DNA of 64,000 nucleotides from Rhizobium sp. 16-488-2b (GTDB taxonomy: Bacteria; Pseudomonadota; Alphaproteobacteria; Rhizobiales; Rhizobiaceae), in assembly GCF_017741815.1 (NCBI RefSeq), contig NZ_JAGHMF010000020.1, forward strand, positions 1-64,000, written 5' to 3'. Within the stretch, counting starts at the first letter, position 1, and each line of letters opens with the position of its first letter. Below the pieces are notes generated by a model. It saw only the letters and a list, made by a program, of their open reading frames with translations. It was not told the origin of the DNA and did no database searches. The position numbers and the translations under genes were made by a program. This document shows positions 43,366-52,281 of the stretch, piece by piece.

Positions 43366-43603
43366 CGCCGGAACCGTCCGTCCAGCTTGCCGGAAGCGGC
43401 TCGCTTTCCGGGGAGATGCGATCGAGCGACAGATCGTAAGCCGCCTCGTCGCTGTTCAGCGAGACTGTCTTCGCATCGCCGACGCGCTTTCCGTTCACCC
43501 AGGCGACACCAGGGCGCACGTGATAACCGACACGGCCATCACCGCCCGAAGCGGCACCAGTCGTCGCGAGCGCTGCGCTCGACGAGATCGTCTTTTTCCT
43601 CAT
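43352..43603 (-). CDS. Small phage tail protein, 83 residues
   Basis: ATG 43603 has AGGAGA upstream. The basic start (RKKTISSSAALATTGAASGG) leads into HVRPGVAWVNGKRVGDAKTV and an acidic end. The VRPGVAWVNGKRV stretch resembles small tail proteins that lie beside PAAR genes in rhizobial phages (from memory). It overlaps gpW by 14 bases. Function unknown. Confidence 0.6.
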   Translation of the reverse strand: MRKKTISSSAALATTGAASGGDGRVGYHVRPGVAWVNGKRVGDAKTVSLNSDEAAYDLSLDRISPESEPLPASWTDGSGDGGN

Positions 43604-43613
43604 TTCCGTTCTC

Positions 43614-43874
43614 CTAGCTGTCGTCTCGGTGCTTGGCCGAGCCGGATGTGATGATGGCGTTGCACTGGGTGCGGTCGCCGACGCGCGCGACCTTGCGACC
43701 GTCGAGCGAATATTCGGCGGAGCCCGATATGATCGGGTTCGTGCCATGAATGGGGCAATCGTAGAGATCGCCGATCCGCGCGATCTTCCTGCCGTCGCTT
43801 GTGCCGGTATCGGAGCCGGTGATGATTGTGCCGCCGTGCGAACCGCTGTCGCCGATACGTGCGACGCGCGGCAT
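43614..43874 (-). CDS. PAAR-domain spike-tip protein
   Basis: An 86-residue PAAR protein: RVARIGDSGSHGGTIITGSD, ARIGDLYDCPIHGTNPIISG and VARVGDRTQCNAIITSGSAK. These are three repeats with the His and Cys ligands of the tip metal. PAAR proteins cap the gpV-type spike at the end of contractile tails. It follows the spike gene by a TGATG overlap. Confidence 0.9.
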   Translation of the reverse strand: MPRVARIGDSGSHGGTIITGSDTGTSDGRKIARIGDLYDCPIHGTNPIISGSAEYSLDGRKVARVGDRTQCNAIITSGSAKHRDDS

Positions 43875-44296
43875 CAGGGGTTCACCGCGAAATCGGGCGC
43901 CACAATCTCGACGCCGCCCTCGGCTTCGATCCTGAGTTTACCGCCCTTGATCGAGAGCCGGACGCCTGCATCCTGAAAAACATTGGCCTCCACATCGTCA
44001 TTCGGCGATGGGTTGCCGTCCGAGTAACCACCCCTGATGACGAAGCCCTGCCTCGGATCACCCGTCGGATTGACGACACCGACGATCTGCCCCTTCTTGA
44101 GCGGTATCGATGTCTTTCCGGTTTCGGGATGCGGGTACCAGGGCGAAAGATACGGCTCGGCATCCGTGCCACCGAGGCGGAGCCGATAACCCTTCTGAGC
44201 ATCGACCACCTCGACGGGCCCGACCCTGAGAGAATTGCCGAAAGCGGTTTTCAGCATCTCGACATCGAGGCGCATTGCAATGAAATCGGAAATCAT
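43874..44296 (-). CDS. Phage baseplate spike protein V (P2 gpV-like)
   Basis: A 140-residue spike: an N-terminal OB-fold (VGPVEVVDAQKGYRLRLGGT, YLSPWYPHPETGKTSIPLKK) with GQIVGVVNPTGDPRQGFVIR. A short C-terminal beta-helix follows (DAGVRLSIKGGKLRIEAEGG). It punctures the outer membrane and carries the PAAR tip. The ATG at 44296 has GGGAGA upstream; the longer frame to 44404 runs into the previous gene. Confidence 0.88.
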   Translation of the reverse strand: MISDFIAMRLDVEMLKTAFGNSLRVGPVEVVDAQKGYRLRLGGTDAEPYLSPWYPHPETGKTSIPLKKGQIVGVVNPTGDPRQGFVIRGGYSDGNPSPNDDVEANVFQDAGVRLSIKGGKLRIEAEGGVEIVAPDFAVNP

Positions 44297-44325
44297 GATG
44301 TTCTCCCGAGATGGAGAGAGAGAAT

Positions 44326-45060
44326 TCAGCCCGTGGCGAACACGTCTTGCAGCGCCGCCAACTCGGCGACCGTCATGCCGTTGCGCCGCTGGACGGCATC
44401 CCATTCCTCGCTGACGCCGCCGATCAGCCCGCGCATCATAGCCGCCTGGGCTTGGTAGGAGCGATCTTCCGAAGCATCGAGAGCGACGAGAAACCGCATG
44501 AAAGCCGAGCGCTCGTCGAGCGCGACGCCCTTCTCAGGCTCGTCACCAAGTTCGACCGTGAGCCGCATCTGGTGACCGGCAAGCCGCTGACCGTCTTCGG
44601 TGTTTCGGGCGCCGGCATATTCGATTTTCACGATCCGATGATGCAGGCCCCGGTAAATATCGGCCCATGCGTTCGATGGATCGTTCAGCGCATCGCCGAC
44701 CTGCCGCTGGACGATGTCGAGATAGAATTCGCGATTGCGATCCGACCCTGGAATGTTAATTCCGACAAGAACCGTCTCCTCGGTCTGCTCGTCGATTTCG
44801 AGCATCGCCGACGAGATACCCATTTCGAAGATGATGTCGCACAGCCCGTTCTCCGTGAGCGAGCGGCCGGCGGTCCCCTCCGCCTTCCCCTGATCGGTGT
44901 AAACGGACACGAAGGGCCTGTCTTCCTCCGTGCGCAGACTGCCGTCGGCTTGAATGTCCAGCGCTCCGTTCGGAGTGTCGAGAACATTGTTGCCGACCAG
45001 CGTCCGCCCCTTGAGGGCTTCGACGGCTGCAATCCGCAGCGCTATTCGCATCAAGCTCAT
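44326..45060 (-). CDS. Phage structural protein at the head-tail junction, unassigned
   Basis: A 244-residue protein: LRIAAVEALKGRTLVGNNVL, a strand-rich part (RPFVSVYTDQGKAEGTAGRS), FEMGISSAMLEIDEQTEETV and a helical C-terminal half. It lies between the head genes and the spike gene, where tail-terminator or neck proteins are expected, so it may join the lambda-type head to the P2-type tail. No family recognised. Confidence 0.6.
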   Translation of the reverse strand: MSLMRIALRIAAVEALKGRTLVGNNVLDTPNGALDIQADGSLRTEEDRPFVSVYTDQGKAEGTAGRSLTENGLCDIIFEMGISSAMLEIDEQTEETVLVGINIPGSDRNREFYLDIVQRQVGDALNDPSNAWADIYRGLHHRIVKIEYAGARNTEDGQRLAGHQMRLTVELGDEPEKGVALDERSAFMRFLVALDASEDRSYQAQAAMMRGLIGGVSEEWDAVQRRNGMTVAELAALQDVFATG

Positions 45061-45443
45061 TGTTCCCCGAGCTCCAGAATGAGGCGGCTCTCGCCGCGAT
45101 CGTCGACACGAAGAACTTCAAATCGAGGTTGCCCTTTTCGGGCTATCGCTCGAATTCGATCGCCAGTGGCGAAGGCCGGACCATCATAGCGAGCCGGATC
45201 GATATGCAGCTCAGCCTTGCCCGCCGCGAGCTTGGAGCGCCAGGCGCGCGAGGCGCCGGGCGACAAGCTTGACTCTTTGCCGCCGCCAACCCTCAAAATC
45301 GCATCGAATTCGTCGATCGTTGGTCGCTCAGGATCGACACTGCCGTCTTTCATGAAGATCAGCTTGACCGGCTCCGCGAATTTCCAATCGACGGCTTCGA
45401 CCACACGATTGCGCAACTCATGATGGCGAGCAGCTATGGGCAT
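45057..45443 (-). CDS. Phage head-tail connector candidate
   Basis: A 128-residue protein (PIAARHHELRNRVVEAVDWK, FMKDGSVDPERPTIDEFDAI, TGDRIRAIARKGQPRFEVLR). The late strand pattern with DRIRA...GQPRFEV resembles small head-tail joining or completion proteins of siphoviruses, but the match is only general. It overlaps the next gene by 4 bases and the previous one by a single base. Confidence 0.55.
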   Translation of the reverse strand: MPIAARHHELRNRVVEAVDWKFAEPVKLIFMKDGSVDPERPTIDEFDAILRVGGGKESSLSPGASRAWRSKLAAGKAELHIDPARYDGPAFATGDRIRAIARKGQPRFEVLRVDDRGESRLILELGEQ

Positions 45444-45667
45444 CAGTTCGAACCCGCTTCGATCGCGGCGATGATCTCCGCCTTGGTCTTGGACGGATCG
45501 ACCTCGATGGTCCGTTTCTTCGCTTCCGCGACAAGGTCATCCTTGTTCAAGGATGCGAGATTGACCACCGCGTCATCGGCGGCATGATCCGGGATCTCAG
45601 GCATGGTCATGCCGGCCTTGAGAAATTTTCCATTGTAGTAGCCGGCTTCAGTCACAAGCTTCGTCAT
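45443..45667 (-). CDS. Small phage head protein with HeH/LEM-like helical tail
   Basis: A 74-residue protein. A short strand part (LVTEAGYYNGKFLKAGMTM) is followed by LNKDDLVAEAKKRTIEVDPS and TKAEIIAAI, a helix-extended-loop-helix pattern seen in small phage head proteins and Rho N-terminal-like domains. ATG 45667 has GGAGAG upstream. It lies right after the major capsid gene, in the place of lambda FI. Confidence 0.6.
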   Translation of the reverse strand: MTKLVTEAGYYNGKFLKAGMTMPEIPDHAADDAVVNLASLNKDDLVAEAKKRTIEVDPSKTKAEIIAAIEAGSN

Positions 45668-45686
45668 AACACTCTCCATTAAGGTT

Positions 45687-45711
45687 CCGGCCGCCTCTAT
45701 CGGGCGGCCGG
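45687..45711 (-). promoter_or_regulatory. Hairpin after the major capsid gene
   Basis: CCGGCCGCC and GGCGGCCGG form a 9-bp perfect stem with a 7-base loop between the capsid stop (45728) and the next gene. There is no T run. It could lower expression of downstream genes relative to capsid or stabilise the capsid mRNA. Confidence 0.5.
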
Positions 45712-45727
45712 TTGACGGCCTCGGGCG

Positions 45728-46756
45728 CTACTTCGCTTTGGCGCTCTGCAACATCTCCGGGCGGGTGCAGATGAACAGCGGATAACTGTACAGCTCGACG
45801 CGGTCCCATTCGTCGCGACCAGACTTGTCTTCCAGCACCAGGCCGTAGAATTCCTGACCGCGCTTGTTGAGATACGGCTTGAACTCGCTGGCGGGAGCCC
45901 AACCGACCTGGAATGCACCGCGAGCGCCGATCGGGAAGAAGCGGGCCTTGTCACTGCCGATGGCGATCGTCGTGCCGTCGTCAGTACCCTGGTAGTTGAT
46001 GAAGATGATCCCTTCGAACTCGACAGCCGAATAACCTTCGATGTTTTCGAGGGAGGCAGCCTTTTCGGTTCCGAGCTTGGCTTCCTTGTATTGTTTGTGG
46101 TTCACAAGGAGATCGAAGAATTCATCGCCCACCAGGGCGCCGACTTTCGTGCTGGGGGTCCATGCTCCCTTGGCGGCCTTCTGCATGGCGCGCTTCACGT
46201 CTCGGCACTTCTTGCGAAGGTCGGTGGCGTCGTCGTCAAGCTCGAAATCAATTTCGGCCGGTGCGGCAATGCCCCAAAACTCGTACCAATCAACGAGCAC
46301 GGTTGTGCCGTCGGCATCGAGGACTTTGCCCTGCACGGCGCCGAAGCGCATGTGCTCCCAGGTCAGTTCCAGATCGTCTTTGATGGCCCCAGTGCGAGTC
46401 GTAACCTCGTCCGTGACCTCGACTGTCTGCTCGTCGAAGGGCAAGGCAAGAACGCCAGCCAGCTCGATCGCGTAGATTGTCGACCCCTTGGCGAGCCGGA
46501 CGGCTTCCATGGTCCGCAGCTTTGCACCTTTGGGAACAAGCTCTTCGGGCGGTGCGCCGTTCGCCGATGTGGGGATCAGCGTCAGAACGCCGTTCGTGTC
46601 CGCGATGCCGATCGTCCGAGAACGAGAATAGATCGGCGAAAAGAGGTTCAGAGAGCCGAGAAGCTGCGGTCGGAAATCGACACGCTCGACGATCTCTTCC
46701 TGCACCTCGATGGCGCCCCAGGCGTTCTGATTGAAAATGTCTGCTACAAGAGCCAT
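45728..46756 (-). CDS. Phage major capsid protein (lambda gpE-like)
   Basis: A 342-residue coat protein, nearly the length of lambda gpE (341). Signatures are FNQNAWGAIEVQEEIVERVD near the start, RSRTIGIADTNGVLTLIPTS, GLVLEDKSGRDEW and the ending YSYPLFICTRPEMLQSAKA. It forms the icosahedral shell with the decoration protein encoded just upstream. The start at 46756 is set by the family N terminus; the frame runs on to 46924 only as overlap. Confidence 0.9.
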   Translation of the reverse strand: MALVADIFNQNAWGAIEVQEEIVERVDFRPQLLGSLNLFSPIYSRSRTIGIADTNGVLTLIPTSANGAPPEELVPKGAKLRTMEAVRLAKGSTIYAIELAGVLALPFDEQTVEVTDEVTTRTGAIKDDLELTWEHMRFGAVQGKVLDADGTTVLVDWYEFWGIAAPAEIDFELDDDATDLRKKCRDVKRAMQKAAKGAWTPSTKVGALVGDEFFDLLVNHKQYKEAKLGTEKAASLENIEGYSAVEFEGIIFINYQGTDDGTTIAIGSDKARFFPIGARGAFQVGWAPASEFKPYLNKRGQEFYGLVLEDKSGRDEWDRVELYSYPLFICTRPEMLQSAKAK

Positions 46757-46770
46757 GGACGTGCCCCTCC

Positions 46771-47154
46771 TTATCGGGCAGCGACGCCGAGCGCCGCGAG
46801 GGCGGCAAGCGCGGTTGTTTTCTGGGGATCGGTCACGCCATTGGCCCAGACCAGGACATCGGCATGAACTTCGGCGTCGCGCGCGGTGACAGTGCGCCGG
46901 ACGGTCTTTGCAGTGGCATCGCAACCTTCGTAGAGGATTGCGACAGCGTTCTGGGTGCCATCGTTTGCACCGGGCGCATAGGGCTTGTACTGGCCGATCG
47001 TAGCGCCAGCGGCGGTGATCTTGCCGAGCACCGTACCGGCGTCAAGCTTCCCACTGCCGGAAGCAATGACAATCTGGTCGCGGGAGCGATAGCCGTTGGC
47101 CTCGGAAACGATGTAATGTGCAGTCGGGCGCGTGCCCTTGGTGAGCGTTACCAT
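46771..47154 (-). CDS. Head decoration protein (lambda gpD-like)
   Basis: A 127-residue trimeric decoration protein that stabilises the expanded head. Visible are VTLTKGTRPTAHYIVSEANG, then RSRDQIVIASGSGKLDAGTV, GKITAAGATIGQYKPYAPGA and AVAILYEGCDATAKTVRRTV, as in gpD homologues. It lies in lambda order between protease/scaffold and capsid. Confidence 0.9.
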   Translation of the reverse strand: MVTLTKGTRPTAHYIVSEANGYRSRDQIVIASGSGKLDAGTVLGKITAAGATIGQYKPYAPGANDGTQNAVAILYEGCDATAKTVRRTVTARDAEVHADVLVWANGVTDPQKTTALAALAALGVAAR

Positions 47155-47169
47155 GACGTCGATCTCCTT

Positions 47170-47553
47170 TTAGCGACGCTTGTTGGCGCGATCGACAGAA
47201 GCCGAAAGCAGAGAGCGATCGCCTTTCTGCTGACCCGTGCCGTCCTGCTTGTTGAGCCCGGAGCCGTTCATTGTCGTCCGGCGGGGCCGGTAGTCATCGG
47301 CATTGTTGTCGTCCGCCGAAGCTTTCGGGGAGACAGTCAAGGTCGCCTTCGCCTGGTCGACGGTGCTACCTTGCGTGAAGAGATGTTCGGCGAGAGCTTC
47401 GCGCCCCTTCGCTTCTTCGAGCGCCATGATCGCCGTACGACGATCGCGATCGCTCTTGACCGCAGCCTCAATGCCGCCGTTGGCCGCGTCGAGATCTGCT
47501 TTCAGCTTGTTATTTTCGGCGGCAAGCTGATCCGCACGTTCCTTATCCGTCAT
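47170..47553 (-). CDS. Putative internal scaffold protein (lambda Nu3-like), in-frame start inside the protease gene
   Basis: ATG 47553 is in frame with the protease and is preceded by GAGGAGA at 5 bases spacing, one of the best ribosome-binding sites in this operon. The 127-residue product begins TDKERADQLAAENNKLKADL and is almost wholly coiled-coil and disordered tail. Lambda makes its scaffold Nu3 in just this way from the 3' part of gene C. The product is inferred. Confidence 0.7.
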   Translation of the reverse strand: MTDKERADQLAAENNKLKADLDAANGGIEAAVKSDRDRRTAIMALEEAKGREALAEHLFTQGSTVDQAKATLTVSPKASADDNNADDYRPRRTTMNGSGLNKQDGTGQQKGDRSLLSASVDRANKRR

Positions 47554-48219
47554 GGAGATCTCCTCGGTTGGACGGTGTTGCGCGGCTGGAGCCGCCATGG
47601 TCGCCGGAAGCGACCAGTTCTTTTTCTTCGCCATCGCGACCAGGTTCTTCGGTGCGTGAGCGAACAGCCGATAGTCGAAGGCCGCTACGGGCTTTGCCTT
47701 CTGTTCCGTGGTTTCGTCGGCGAAGCCCTCTTTCACTGCCTCGTCGGGAGTGAGCCAGCGCTCAGCCTTCATGATCTCGCGGCACTCTTCCGCTGTCTTT
47801 CCGGACTTGGCCGCATAGACGCGGGAATAGGCTGTCGCGAGCGCTTCGAGCGCCTCGATTGTCTTGCTGTGATCGGCCGAGTTTCCGAAGGTTCCACCAG
47901 CCGGGTCGTGGATCATCATGACGGCACCAGCAGACATTGTGACCGTTCCGCCTGCCATCGCGATCAGCGAGGCGGCGGAGGCCGCAATCCCTTCGACGAT
48001 GATGTTCGTCTCACCCCGGCGCGAGGTAAGGAGAGCATGGATGGCGGCGCCCTCAGATGCGATACCGCCACCGGAATTCAGGTGGACGTCGAGCGGGTCA
48101 TCATCGTCGATACCCGCAAGAGCGAGGACAACATCCTGAGATGTGAAACCGTCTTCAAAATAATAGTCGCCGACATAGCCGGTCAGCCGGAGCTTTCCGT
48201 CTTCAATAATAGCAGCCAT
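47170..48219 (-). CDS. Head maturation protease, ClpP/S49-like (lambda gpC-like)
   Basis: A 349-residue ClpP-fold protease: VHLNSGGGIASEGAAIHALL, the nucleophile Ser in GIAASAASLIAMAGG, and the His in VMMIHDPAGGTFG. After about residue 215 comes a flexible then helical C-terminal part (ADQLAAENNKLKADLDAANG) with coiled-coil character that acts as scaffold in this family. An internal start with its own ribosome-binding site lies at 47553. It cuts scaffold and portal during head maturation. ATG 48219 is the family start. Confidence 0.88.
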   Translation of the reverse strand: MAAIIEDGKLRLTGYVGDYYFEDGFTSQDVVLALAGIDDDDPLDVHLNSGGGIASEGAAIHALLTSRRGETNIIVEGIAASAASLIAMAGGTVTMSAGAVMMIHDPAGGTFGNSADHSKTIEALEALATAYSRVYAAKSGKTAEECREIMKAERWLTPDEAVKEGFADETTEQKAKPVAAFDYRLFAHAPKNLVAMAKKKNWSLPATMAAPAAQHRPTEEISMTDKERADQLAAENNKLKADLDAANGGIEAAVKSDRDRRTAIMALEEAKGREALAEHLFTQGSTVDQAKATLTVSPKASADDNNADDYRPRRTTMNGSGLNKQDGTGQQKGDRSLLSASVDRANKRR

Positions 48220-48230
48220 GTTTTGGAACC

Positions 48231-48491
48231 TCAGTAAGGGCGCATTCGCCCGGACATCGCGTAGCGTGTCCGTTTCGGCGTTTGGCCGCGGGAAATCTGG
48301 CACTTGCGAATTGCTTCCTCGAGCGCCGTTTTGACATCGGCGAGGCTAGCGTTTGCAAAACGCGACATATCCTCGCCGAAGCGTGCTTCGGTAACCATCT
48401 CGCCCATAAGCAGGGCTTCTTCGACCTTGCGAAGCTTTACCGCTCTGGCGCACCAGTCGACCGCAATAGGATCAATGTCATCATCAGCCAT
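48231..48491 (-). CDS. Head-tail joining protein (lambda gpW-like)
   Basis: An 86-residue protein with helical N-terminal half (AVDWCARAVKLRKVEEALLM), then a gpW-like core (ANASLADVKTALEEAIRKCQ) and basic end (RTRYAMSGRMRPY). GpW closes the packaged head and connects it to the tail. In lambda order (A-W-B) it lies before the portal; here it is after it. Confidence 0.75.
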   Translation of the reverse strand: MADDDIDPIAVDWCARAVKLRKVEEALLMGEMVTEARFGEDMSRFANASLADVKTALEEAIRKCQISRGQTPKRTRYAMSGRMRPY

Positions 48492-50155
48492 CAGGCAGTA
48501 TCCTTTGCGGGGTCGCGACTACCCTCTGTGGCAGCGCCTTGCGGTCCGGCCCCGCCTTGGGTCCGCCCAAATGGGTGAGGAACCCCGACCTTCTCGAACT
48601 GATCTTTCTCGCGGCCGAGCTGAACAATCTGTTCCTGACCATTCTTTCCGCGTTTGGCGCAGATGTCCGCGAAGGTGGAGACCCCGATCTCCAATTCGAT
48701 CTTGTCAGCGAGGACGGCCTTGTAATTATCCGCCGATGGGGCCGCAGGCCCGTGCCACTCGGCTTGAAAGACCGACTCTCGATGGCGGCGAAACGCGTCT
48801 CGTCCGCCTTTGATCTGGATCTTTCCCCGCTCAATCATCTCTTCCAGCCAGCGTTCATAGATAGCCTGTAAGAAGGGAGCGACGATGCGACTACGACGTC
48901 GCAACACGACGGGCCAGATAGTCGCCACGGACATCAGCACCGAAGAATAGGTCGCGTCCGAATGATCCATGGAAAGAGACTCGTAGGTGACGCCGAGGCA
49001 GCGAGCTATCTCCCGAAGGAGGTTCTGGAAAAATTCGATGTAGTCACTGCTTGGCGTCGACGAAGAATGCAGTTCCAGTTTCTCCCCTGGCCCGAGGTGG
49101 TTGATCCGGGCTGGATCAGACATCGAGATGCCCTTCTCCTTTAGTGCGCCGAGGCGCATATCCCAGACCTCCAGAAGATCTTGCTGAAGCCCTCCAATGA
49201 ACTCATCCCAAGAGCCGTCGGTCTGGTCGAAGCCATCGGGCATGTCGATATCGCCCAAGGTCTGCAGAGCCTGAAACGCGTTCTCGCTCTGCTCTGGGCT
49301 CGTGATCGTGGCAGCGAACACCGTTTGTAGAAGCGTCTTCGCAAGTGTCGCATCGGCGAGCTGATCAGACTGGGCAAGAACCTTCAGCGCTGGCGCGACC
49401 TCGGATATCCCCCGCGCGCTGTTGAGATTTGCGCCGCGATCCATGAGATGGATGACGTCGAATGCATCAATGTCCCGGTCGCGCTCAATTCCGCTTTCCC
49501 GCACCCTGAAACGATAGGCCACTGCGCGATTGTTGGCATCGTGGAAAATGCCCTGCTCAAGCCCTTCCACTTCTCTCGTGACGCGCGGGCATCGGTGCGA
49601 AGCGATCAAAGAAACTTTGGTTCCGGTCTCTATCCCATAGCGCCGACGGTCGGCAGGCTCCATGTAGTCGAGGATACCAAATGCCTCTCCGGATGCCAGG
49701 TAGCTGCGCAGAGCAGCGTCTGCCATTTCGGCTATGGTCGACTTTCCGGCGAGATCGCACTCTTTCGGGTTCCAAGCGTAGCGGCGCCACTCTTCCTCGA
49801 CCATGCGGCACCATTCCGCAGCTTCCTCGTCGGAATAACCGAGCTTCGTTAGCTTGGCACGACAATTGAGCTTCAGCTCCTCGCCGATGGTGTCGCAAAG
49901 GATCTGCATAATAGCGCCAGCGATCCAGCCACTGTTGTGCATGAAATCGACAGCAAGTGCTGCCGCCCGCTCGGCGGCCTCGCGCACGTCATATCGCGCG
50001 TCACGGGTGACCGCCTTGCGCATACCCAAGACACCGGATCGGTCGCCGCGCAGATAGCGCGCAACATGACGACGAGAAGGCGTCGCCGTGGGGCCCGGCG
50101 GAGTTACCTTCGCCGATTGTGCTTTCACGCGGACGCGCGGCTTAGCTTCGATCAC
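48491..50155 (-). CDS. Phage portal protein (lambda gpB-like)
   Basis: A 554-residue portal. The start is IEAKPRVRVKAQSAK; then AVDFMHNSGWIAGAIMQILC and the conserved wing/stem region: DAFDVIHLMDRGANLNSARG, LGVTYESLSMDHSDATYSSV, RRRSRIVAPFLQAIYERWLE. It forms the dodecameric DNA gate. GTG 50155 overlaps the terminase stop (GTGA) and has GGAGG 8 bases upstream, so it is preferred over the ATG at 50170, which has no such site. Confidence 0.9.
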   Translation of the reverse strand: MIEAKPRVRVKAQSAKVTPPGPTATPSRRHVARYLRGDRSGVLGMRKAVTRDARYDVREAAERAAALAVDFMHNSGWIAGAIMQILCDTIGEELKLNCRAKLTKLGYSDEEAAEWCRMVEEEWRRYAWNPKECDLAGKSTIAEMADAALRSYLASGEAFGILDYMEPADRRRYGIETGTKVSLIASHRCPRVTREVEGLEQGIFHDANNRAVAYRFRVRESGIERDRDIDAFDVIHLMDRGANLNSARGISEVAPALKVLAQSDQLADATLAKTLLQTVFAATITSPEQSENAFQALQTLGDIDMPDGFDQTDGSWDEFIGGLQQDLLEVWDMRLGALKEKGISMSDPARINHLGPGEKLELHSSSTPSSDYIEFFQNLLREIARCLGVTYESLSMDHSDATYSSVLMSVATIWPVVLRRRSRIVAPFLQAIYERWLEEMIERGKIQIKGGRDAFRRHRESVFQAEWHGPAAPSADNYKAVLADKIELEIGVSTFADICAKRGKNGQEQIVQLGREKDQFEKVGVPHPFGRTQGGAGPQGAATEGSRDPAKDTA

Positions 50156-52281
50156 GAGTATGACCTCCATTTCTTACGGGGTGACCGGGCCTTGCCCGAA
50201 GGCGTCGCTGAAGGGGGTTGAGCCGCCGGCTTTGTCTTAACGAACGGGTTTTGCTCGGCGGCTTCAAAGAGATCCGCCGGCTCCTCGTGATCACCGTGCA
50301 GATCGCGCACCAAGTCAGCCCAACGATCGAGCGTCAATCGCCGCTTGCTCTGCAGATGCCAGCCAAGGGCGAACGCATAGACAGTAGCGTCGAACCAGTC
50401 GTTCACACGACCGACCACCTTCTTCCATTGGCGACCCGCTTTGGGCTTGATCAATCGGCGCGCCCTACGGCTGACGGAGGAACGGGCCTCTTCTTCAGCG
50501 TCGACAAGGCGCTCGGCTGTCAATTCTTTCGCGAAATCCGCGTCACAGAGATCGGACGCAAAATGGATCGTGTTGCGAGGCCACTGCCCTGTTTCCGAAC
50601 GCCCTTGCACGAGGTTCGCCAACGCAGCGGTAACCGCAGTCTTGATGTCAAAAAGGCCTACCGGATAAAGCAGCACCTTCGATATCACGCGCCGGTTCCG
50701 GTCTTTGATGTCCTTCTTTACCGGTGTGCCCAGCCAAGGAAGGCCGATCGGTTCACGCCCATCAAGGGCGTAGACGTTAGGCCGGCCCGCGCAGAAGCGG
50801 TAGACGCGGTCGGTGGCCCAACCCGAGTCAACGCCACTGAGATCGATCCCCTTTTCGCGGGTGCCGTTCTCGACAGGATATGTTCGGGCCTGCGCATCGG
50901 AGAGTTTGATCCAAGGCTCGTCCGACTGGTCGGGCGCACCTTCGAAGATCTCACGGTCGATCAACTGCACTTGGTCGCGGGCGCCAATCGCATAGGCGAC
51001 CCATTTGATGCCGTACCCTTGCACGTCCGCTGCAGACACAACCAGGGCCGCCCAGGACGGGATTACCCGGGATGGCAACAGCTCAGTTTTCGCTGCCTCG
51101 ACGATCTTTTCCCATTCGACGGTAACACCGCCGGGATCGTACGGCTCGGCAAGATCCTGCTGGCAGAACGTTCGCATTTTCGTGGTGTCGCCCTCGGCAT
51201 CAAGCCAGCGCGCCCATATCTGAGACCACTTTTCACGAGGAGCGTATGCTGCCCACAGATGGTAGCTCGGCTGCCAGTCCCTGCACCGTCCTTCACAGGG
51301 AGGGCAAGCCCACTCGTCGATTTCGACCGAGGAGATAGCAAGCGGCACAGGATCTTCGTGCTCGGCAACCCTGCGGGCTATCCATCGCCCTCGTTCCATC
51401 ATGTCGCGCTTGTGCCCATCGAAAATAGGCTCGTCGCACGCGAGGCATCGCATATGAACGGGCAGATCCTGTTCGGCATCCGCACCGCGCATCATGTCGA
51501 AACTCAGCGCCTGGAATGTCGAGCAGTGCGGACAAGGCAGGTAGAAATACCTCTGGTCGCCGGCGTCAAAATCCTCGCTGATAGTGCATTCCCCGGCGAC
51601 GCCGGGAGTTGAGCTCTGCCACTCCTTGGCTAGGTCGCCGTACATCTTCTGACGGGCTCTGGCCTGATCGCGCGGACTACCGCGACCGTCGACGTCTTTT
51701 GGATATCCGGTCGTTTCGTCCATGGCTAGATACTTGATCGACACCATCTGCAGACCCTTGGAAGAGCCGGCATTGACGATCTGGCAGAAGCCGCCTGCAT
51801 AGCGCTTGAACGAGGTGGTGCTACCCTGCTCATCCCGACTGCTCACCGGCATAACTTTGTGGGCTATGCGTTTAGAGGCTTCAATTGTGGGCTGCAGCTT
51901 TACGCGGTTAAACTTCGTTGACTCCTCGATCGATGGCAGAACGATCATCATCGATCCCGGCGCCTGGTCGACGATAAAGCAGAACCAGTTCTCGATAGCC
52001 GTCGACTTGCCAAGCTGCGCTGCCCATCGGGCGGTCACCCGCCTTGCGGGATGATCGGGGTGCAGGCAGTCTTGAGGCTCACGAAGATACGGAACGCGAT
52101 CGGTACGAAAATCGCCGGGCCAAGGAGAACCAGACTCCGGCGACACCTTGCGGTAGCGGTCGGCGTGCTCACTGATTGTCAGATCTTCGGTCGGACGGCT
52201 TGCAGCCTCCATCCCTCGGAAGATTGCAATCGCACCGTTCGGCAGCTCCGGAAAACGGGATCTGATATCGTGTACGGTCAT
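50152..52281 (-). CDS. Terminase large subunit (lambda gpA-like)
   Basis: A 709-residue packaging motor and nuclease of the GpA family. It shows the N-terminal ATPase (RWAAQLGKSTAIENWFCFIV), a four-Cys zinc site (PCPHCSTFQAL, MRCLACDEP) and the nuclease half (VVSAADVQGYGIKWVAYAIG, HFASDLCDADFAKELTAERL). GpA-type enzymes cut at cos sites, so the phage genome likely has cohesive ends. Its ATG overlaps the small-subunit stop (ATGA). Confidence 0.9.
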   Translation of the reverse strand: MTVHDIRSRFPELPNGAIAIFRGMEAASRPTEDLTISEHADRYRKVSPESGSPWPGDFRTDRVPYLREPQDCLHPDHPARRVTARWAAQLGKSTAIENWFCFIVDQAPGSMMIVLPSIEESTKFNRVKLQPTIEASKRIAHKVMPVSSRDEQGSTTSFKRYAGGFCQIVNAGSSKGLQMVSIKYLAMDETTGYPKDVDGRGSPRDQARARQKMYGDLAKEWQSSTPGVAGECTISEDFDAGDQRYFYLPCPHCSTFQALSFDMMRGADAEQDLPVHMRCLACDEPIFDGHKRDMMERGRWIARRVAEHEDPVPLAISSVEIDEWACPPCEGRCRDWQPSYHLWAAYAPREKWSQIWARWLDAEGDTTKMRTFCQQDLAEPYDPGGVTVEWEKIVEAAKTELLPSRVIPSWAALVVSAADVQGYGIKWVAYAIGARDQVQLIDREIFEGAPDQSDEPWIKLSDAQARTYPVENGTREKGIDLSGVDSGWATDRVYRFCAGRPNVYALDGREPIGLPWLGTPVKKDIKDRNRRVISKVLLYPVGLFDIKTAVTAALANLVQGRSETGQWPRNTIHFASDLCDADFAKELTAERLVDAEEEARSSVSRRARRLIKPKAGRQWKKVVGRVNDWFDATVYAFALGWHLQSKRRLTLDRWADLVRDLHGDHEEPADLFEAAEQNPFVKTKPAAQPPSATPSGKARSPRKKWRSYS

